Shown one piece after another: positions 58,801 to 64,000 of a DNA stretch of 64,000 bases. The notes below the pieces were generated by a model. It saw only the letters and a program-made list of their open reading frames with translations, did not search any database and was not told the DNA's origin. The stretch spans positions 10,553,335-10,617,334 of the forward strand of contig CM047427.1 in NCBI GenBank assembly GCA_026168455.1. The letters are read 5' to 3'. Numbering within the stretch: the stretch's first letter is position 1; the number at the start of each line of letters is the position of its first letter. Position numbers and translations under genes: made by a program. The DNA is from Theocolax elegans (Eukaryota > Arthropoda > Insecta > Hymenoptera > Cerocephalidae).

Positions 58801-59436
58801 GTATTAAATATAGAAAATTCGATATTCCACCATCGTAAAGCTATGGAATCGTTCAATAATAGTGTAATAATATTTCTTACTGAGTAAACAACTTTCCGAT
58901 GATACTCGGATGATCAGTTAAGACTCACCTGTACCAGCTTGCCGGTTATGGAAATGACTGCTTCTCTCGTCCATAACAAACTCGAGCATACCATTACCAG
59001 CCGATAAAGTAGGGCCAACTCGCATTTGTAATCCTGGATAAATATTCCCCAAATCCCACTTCATGTTCCTTCTTTCGAGCAATCTCGATGCTGCTCGCAC
59101 GACGTTACCAAAATCCTTTGGATCCCAATCCAAGTCGAGAATGTCACGGCTTTGTCCTTCGGTGCGTTCTAACCTAACGTCGCCAAAATCCAAACATTCG
59201 TCGTCGTTCCACGATTGTAATGCTGTCAAAGCACCGCGATTTACGCACTCCAATGTACCGTAGCTCTGCTTAGCGAAGCACGTTCTCAACGCTTCGTTAA
59301 ACGTTTTGGGCTCCTCAGATTGTAATAAATCTGGTGGTAATTGGTGATTTTGATTGTTCGCTTCAGGATCGAGTATCACCGATGCACCGACTGACAGCAC
59401 GGTGAATAGGCAGATGTTGCGAAACGAAATTTTCAT
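49878..59436 (-). CDS. Divergent Osiris-family protein (gene C), 4 exons, about 344 aa
   Basis: Minus-strand exons 59436-58929, 54549-54340, 54103-54053 and 50143-49878. All introns are gt/ag and phase 1, and each join rebuilds a Gly codon, which supports the chain. The second intron is short; the others exceed 3.9 kb. Residues 1-20 are a signal peptide. The luminal region has the Osiris Cys pair (RTCFAKQSYGTLECVNRGAL) and an acidic stretch. Exon 2 carries the hydrophobic DUF1676 segment (LLPLLFGMLIIVTKKALLL), but only LMRQ precedes it instead of a Lys-rich run. Exon 4 is a Gly/His/Tyr-rich tail (YGYGHGPEHHSIGPGGG), ending in a charged helix, unusual for the family. The divergence suggests one of the less conserved Osiris members. 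Further micro-exons cannot be excluded. Confidence 0.78.
50838..52330. mobile_element. Candidate Tc1-like TIR element in gene C intron 3
   Basis: The left end, from cagtacgagtcaaaagtttg at 50838, resembles the ends of the element at 55612. A right part near 52270-52330 matches, in inverse, the subterminal sequence of that related element. The middle holds a foldback (51456-51927). No intact transposase frame. The boundaries are approximate. Confidence 0.45.
51456..51927. repeat. Inverted repeat (about 97-bp arms) in gene C intron 3
   Basis: 51456-51553 is the diverged reverse complement of 51831-51927. Shared blocks include ggatcacg, aactttgg and agaattcatgtgaaattcaa. The overlapping frames 51361-51543 and 51426-51698 arise from this repeat and are not exons, because they lie on the opposite strand to gene C and lack features. 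Confidence 0.7.
55612..56830. mobile_element. TIR element (about 1.2 kb, about 120-bp inverted repeats) in gene C intron 1
   Basis: 55620-55735 and 56712-56830 are reverse complements at most positions. They share the block cactaaagtaaaaatcgacc (left) and its complement (right). The outer aaagtttgrgtt motif matches the element at 50838. The interior has no recognisable transposase. The ends look Tc1/mariner-like, but no clean TA duplication was located. The frame 56717-56923 is part of the right repeat. Confidence 0.65.
56966..57258. mobile_element. Palindromic MITE of about 290 bp in gene C intron 1
   Basis: Arms of about 120 bp (56966-57090 and 57130-57258) are near reverse complements. 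The outer ends are ggaaatcattttgaaggc and its complement, and the inner ends are ccatttttcaactagg and its complement, around a loop of about 40 bp. No coding potential. Confidence 0.8.
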
Positions 59437-61805
59437 TTTGGTTAGATTTGTACTGTATGATGTTTAACGAAGTTTTTAGTTGGAATGTGTGATCCGATAT
59501 TAGATGTGAATTTGGTAGGTGAAGTATGTTATGTGGTATCGACTATCATTCAGCACTTGTTGATTAGGATTAACTTTTTATTTGTTTTTTTTTTACACAA
59601 CTATAAAAATATATTTATTTAACCGAGTACTTAATTTTAGGTATCACTATATTCATTTGGTTATAAACGCAGCATTGGTCACTTTTCAACCAGTTGTACT
59701 AATTTAGATCGATCACTTTGGTATACAATATTTATCTTAATTTTTGATTAATAACTTTGGGATACGTATATATCTTATAAATAACGTTAAATAAAAGGCA
59801 CTTTCTTTACATTGCGGATAGGACGTTCGTGACTCGCGCAGGGAAACAATGAAACTGAATCTTTTCTCTCCATAGTCTTAAGTAAAACTGCGATACCTTG
59901 ATCCTACGGCACCGAGCTATATAGACTCTCTCAGGGCGTTCACACACGAGGGAACAGCAATCGGTTTCACTTGGTGGATCACCCAGGGAAAGTAAAGCAA
60001 ACTTTTGTCTCTTCGTTCTCATCATCAAGTACGAGAGACGTGTCTGATGATGACGGATAATGATGATCCGATGTCCTCCCGAACTGTCACGCCGGATGCA
60101 CAACCGAGTTCCGGCTAACTATGACCTAAACAATATATCGCAAGTGTGAAAATGTAACGAAAAACATTTTTTATATCGTGCGTACGAAAGTGAAGGTTAA
60201 ACTCTCAGATGTAGATCCTTTTATCTGATTATTATATGAATAGCCAAACTTTCTTTTTCGTCGTTACCATTTTTTCTTTCCTTATCCAAAAAAATAAAAG
60301 GAAGTCCTTCCTTTCGCGAATATTTTTTAGGAGATGGTATCTGTGTGTGTATACTTGTACTTTCATGTACGGTTTAATTACCATTTTGTTTCGTAAGAAA
60401 GAAACGAGGTTACACCGTTCTTTTTTTGCTTCTCCTCCTGCTGGATCGAAGTATTTTTAATAAATCGGTTCGTTACTATGTACGCACGAAGTTTTTTTTT
60501 TATCTTTAAGAAAGTTTTTAATCAGCAATCGATCCGTATATGATTTTCAAAAGAATTCCGAACTTTCTCCGCGATCGAGTTTTTTTTTACTTTTATGTGT
60601 ATATATTTTTGACATTCAAATTTGTCTGTTTATTACATCGATTTCGGTAAAAGCCTAACGGTATATTACCGAAAAAAAGAGAAAAAATTATAGGTCTTCC
60701 ATAAAATCGTAAAAGCGTAATATAGGTTGAAGTATGTGAATTCTTAATGAGTTTCCTTATAATAAAGAAGAGGACGGGTAGATATGTTAGACGAGTCAAT
60801 TAAGAACAAATAAATTTATAATAAAAACATATTTAAGTTTATTTATAAATAAAACATAAGTTACAATGGTGATCCGGTTCTCTCGTGGAAGCCGGTTTAA
60901 ATATAAATAATCATTGGACACAAATTAATCTCTGTGGCGTGTGGATGTGAACGTATATGAGTGTTGACTAAGAGACGATCGTAATAATCATGTCCAACGT
61001 GGAATGACTACGATCGCTCTGTAAGGGATGATGCGAGGAAGCGCATGCACGTGACCACCTCAGTCTAGTCTCCATAAAACAATATTTTTCTTTTCTTTCG
61101 TTTAATAAATAAATTAAGTATAACAAAAAGTTTAAATAGATAGAGGTAGAGGAAGAAGAAGAAGAAGAAGAAAATGATGAAGAAAAATGGAGATAATAGG
61201 TAGTCGTCCGTCTGTACTGTCCGTTTAAAAGAGCAAAAGCACACGTGGGAGTATACGTTATGTCGTCACTGTCACGTAATCGTCGAAACAACTCAACAGT
61301 CTATTTAACAACTTGTCGATTTAACTTTCAACAATCGTCCATTGTCAATACGTCTCGCCATAGTAACTGGCGATCGATTCGTCGAATAACAAACAATTAA
61401 CAACAACAACAACAACAAATCGTCAATGCCAATTTTGGACGAAGGGATTTCGAGGTATCCCTTACCCCCCAAAATAAGATTGAGCAATCGTCGCACAGTA
61501 AAGTCATAGGGTCGTCCAAAGTCAATGTCGTCGTGAAATCGTCGTGGTAGTTGTCGTCGTGGTCGTCACAGTCGTGTTCGTCGTCGTCGTCGTTCTTTCA
61601 TGTTCTCGAGTCGCAGAAGACGTCAAAGGAAGAAGAGGAACGGAGAGTGAATAGACTACTAAGAGACTTTATCAGAATTGGCCCGAACATGCGCGGGCCT
61701 CGATGAACGCCTTGGACGAGATAATGATGCGAAGTAGGGTTAAACTGGCTGCGTCCCTCTTTCGATGGCTCTTTTACTTCTCTCTCTGGGTTTATTTTGA
61801 TCTTC
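59437..61805. other. Intergenic region between genes C and D
   Basis: This 2.4-kb spacer between two minus-strand genes should hold the promoter of gene C (near 59437-59600) and the 3' UTR of gene D (left of 61806). A GC-richer, low-repeat stretch at about 59807-60115 stands out from AT-rich flanks. A GAA tract lies at about 61150-61173 and CGT-rich simple repeats at about 61525-61597. Frames here (59807-60103, 60968-61291, 61598-61882) have no domain features. Confidence 0.5.
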
Positions 61806-63033
61806 TTACTGGGTGGTTGGTTTGTGGGCGCTGTAGGCCATGTCGATCGATCGTGCCCAGCCACTGCCGTGGTGTTCCTCATGGTGGTGTGGGACTTCGT
61901 GGGCGACGACCTCGTAGCTCTGGTGCTTGTTGCCGAAGAGCTTCTGCAGAGCGATCACGGCGCTGATGATCAAAGCGATCTTGCCGATTACGAGAGCCTT
62001 GAATGCCAAGAGAGCCAGACCACCAAGAGCAATTGGGATCAAAGCGGCAGCCTTCAATTTCAGCAGAAGAAGGATTGGCAGAAGGGATTTGACGATCTTC
62101 TTCTTCTTGCCACGAGCTGTTGGAACAAAGGATTCGTTAGAATTCATCCACAACGGTTAATTGTGCGATATGGTTGGTTGTATATTTTACCTTCATCGAA
62201 CGAGCGGGATACTTCTTCGGGGAGGCTAAGTTCAACGGTGTGGGTTGAGAGGAATCGGGCAGTCCTGTCGAGAAGAGCTTCATCTACTGCAGCTTCCCTG
62301 GCTTCGAGCTCAGTGGGCAGAGATGCTTCGACATCGTTCAACGACCTCGCGTTATCAGCGCGGCTGAAAAGCAAAATGATGAAATTTACGTCGGTTGTCT
62401 TGACCAATGATTTTTATTAAACTTTCTCTTTTGACGAAGCGTTCATTGATACGTTCAGCGCTTCGCGAAGATGCACTCTCGCCTTCTCGGCTTCTCGCGT
62501 AATCGCATCCAAGAGTTTACTTTCTCGTCTTACGGCCTCACCTACGAGTCTTAGATAACCGCGTTTCCATTACCCCAAACATATTAATTTTCCTCTTACT
62601 TCGAGCGACACAGAGAGTAGAACCCCGTTAACGTCATTACGAATTACATATATATATTTTTTTTAATATCTTTCAATCGCATATACAATTCGAGATTGCA
62701 AAATGATTAAAACTCGATTAATCAAACCCCGGAAATCAATTGACTCCACGTGAAAGATCGATGGTAAAATAATGATGGTAAGCCTCACCTCTTGGATTCC
62801 TCGCTCTGTACAATTTTGAAGCCGTCGATGACATCGATCTCAGCGGATCTGGCCGCCCTGTCGACGTATCCGAGTGCTTTGAGCTTCAAGCACACAGCCA
62901 AATCCTGCTCGCTCGAGCAAGAGTTGTAGACGTCGTAAGCCTGCTCGATGAGGGATGGTTGCTGCTGCTCCTGGGCTGGAGCGGCGAAGGTGCAGGTTAC
63001 CGCGAAGGCGCAAACTACCACGAATTTCAGCAT
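61806..63033 (-). CDS. Osiris-family protein (gene D), 3 exons, about 242 aa
   Basis: Minus-strand exons 63033-62789, 62363-62191 and 62116-61806, with gt/ag borders; intron phases 2 and 1. Residues 1-18 are a signal peptide (VVVCAFAVTCTFAAPA). A Gln-rich spacer precedes the luminal domain with the Cys pair (VYNSCSSEQDLAVCLKLKAL) and a helix typical of Osiris. After an acidic region, exon 3 starts with RGKKKKIVK and the long Leu/Ala-rich hydrophobic segment (ALIPIALGGLALLAFKALVI). Then come QKLFG, SYEVVAHE, a His-rich patch and GWARSIDMAYSAHKP, a variant of the AQxLAY-like tail motif. It is the most canonical family member here, with compact introns. By overall motif style it resembles the Osi6/Osi7 type, but I do not assign a number. 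Confidence 0.92.
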
Positions 63034-64000
63034 TTTTTCTTCTTCTTCTTCTTCGGACTTGTTCCTTATGTAGAATTATTGGAGAGCTGAGACACACTTG
63101 TCGGTCTCGGCGAACTTCACCAAATAAATGTTCAACAATAATATAAGTATATCCTCGAACACCCAACTGACTGCCTCGGAGTTAAGCGGTAATAATAATA
63201 GTCTCGGTTAATTGTTGTTCGAGAACAAAAAAATATCGAGAGGCGAACTCTGCGACTCGAGGTATTCGAACGACGACGATCGTATCGGCACTGACCGAAA
63301 GAATCACGATGCTGGCTTTTATCCCCGAGCGCGAAAGGGGCCCGCGTACGTTTTTGAAATTTTGATGGCCCCCACCAGAACGGCAGCTGCTTATTGGTTC
63401 TCTCTCTCACGGGCGAGTTCGCAGCGTGTGCACACGTACATGACCAGGTTCCTCGTGTCTTCGTGTGCGTGAGTGTCCTCTTCATGTCGCCGCAACTCTG
63501 GTCATCCGTTTGGATGTGTGCCTACACATAGACATAGCCCCTACGGTGTGTACACAAGGCGCTTCTCCTTCTTTCTTTCTTTCTTTACTCGATTTCTTTC
63601 TTTAAAGCTTCACTCGGATCTTTCTCTCAGTTTTCGCTTCTTTCACGCCCGCGAGCTCCTCTCTTTCTTTCTTTCTTTCTTTCTTCCCCTCTCGCTCTCT
63701 CTCTCTCTCTCTCTTTCTCACTTGCTCTCCTGTCTTTTGTGGACCCGGTACCTCTTTCTCGACGGATCAAGTTGAGTTAAAGGCTTACCTTTGTGGTATC
63801 GATTGCGCTCGGACACCGCTTTCAAGGCTAAGACTCTTGTGCTTTGACTCGCGTTTGTTTAAATAAAATACGGGATACTCCTCTCTTTCTATCTCGGACG
63901 TGTACGACTGTTTACTCGGAATAGCGGATGTCCATTGATTAGAAAGATTTTTCAAAGCTACTTCGCATTTGCAGTCTTATTTTAGTCCACGGTAATAACC
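63034..64000. other. Upstream region of gene D with CT-rich repeats
   Basis: The first few hundred bases should contain the gene D promoter. On minus, a CTT/GAA-type tract sits directly before the ATG (about 63037-63053), in the 5' UTR. Further right are TTCTTTC-type tetranucleotide repeats (about 63570-63600 and 63661-63687) and a CT dinucleotide run (about 63690-63712). The overlapping frames 63132-63485 and 63473-63775 reflect this low complexity and are not called. Confidence 0.55.

Noticed and set aside
1..64000. CRISPR arrays, bacterial operons or prophage
   Set aside because: Spliced genes, SINEs and LINEs show a eukaryotic genome; no regularly spaced short repeats with unique spacers were seen.

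Overview
This is a eukaryotic, AT-rich window from an insect genome. It contains four multi-exon genes of the Osiris (DUF1676) family, which is specific to insects. Each shows a signal peptide, a basic Lys-rich stretch, a long hydrophobic segment and a His/Gly-rich tail. Long AT-rich spacers, many foldback and MITE elements, and tRNA-headed SINEs fit a holometabolous insect. Hymenoptera is my best guess, but nothing here proves it.

Layout. Positions 1-23,650 are a graveyard of mobile elements: a 1.25-kb palindrome (147-1400); a 5'-truncated Penelope-like element with a GIY-YIG domain and a hammerhead-ribozyme-like motif (2549-3498); a 1.76-kb tandem duplication carrying a minus-strand LTR and a foldback element with tRNA-like arms (4610-8130, LTR to 8257); a TA-flanked MITE (8873-9132); and a full-length I/Jockey-group LINE (9541-16905) with a 15-bp target-site duplication. 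The LINE is split near its 3' end by a 2-kb insertion. After it come degenerate Gypsy integrase and Tc1 transposase fragments (17.7-18.1 kb), a SINE with perfect target-site duplications (18.6 kb), a 1.5-kb terminal-inverted-repeat element, a second long palindrome (21.4-22.1 kb) and a GC-rich minisatellite (22.3-22.8 kb).

From 28.5 kb onward lies part of an Osiris cluster: gene A on plus (28519-30452), gene B on minus (33968-38719), gene C on minus (49878-59436) and gene D on minus (61806-63033). All four share a phase-1 intron at the junction leading into the conserved basic/hydrophobic domain, so they are paralogs with one ancestral gene structure. Osiris proteins are secretory-pathway or endosomal membrane proteins, linked in Drosophila to cuticle and tracheal development. 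Clustered members tend to be co-expressed, so these four are probably deployed together. I could not assign individual Osiris numbers from sequence alone.

The remaining sequence (23.7-28.4, 30.5-33.9, 38.8-49.8 and 59.5-61.7 kb, plus the large introns of gene C) is AT-rich non-coding DNA. It contains microsatellites, a second SINE (43.9-44.3 kb), several inverted-repeat elements and no convincing additional gene.
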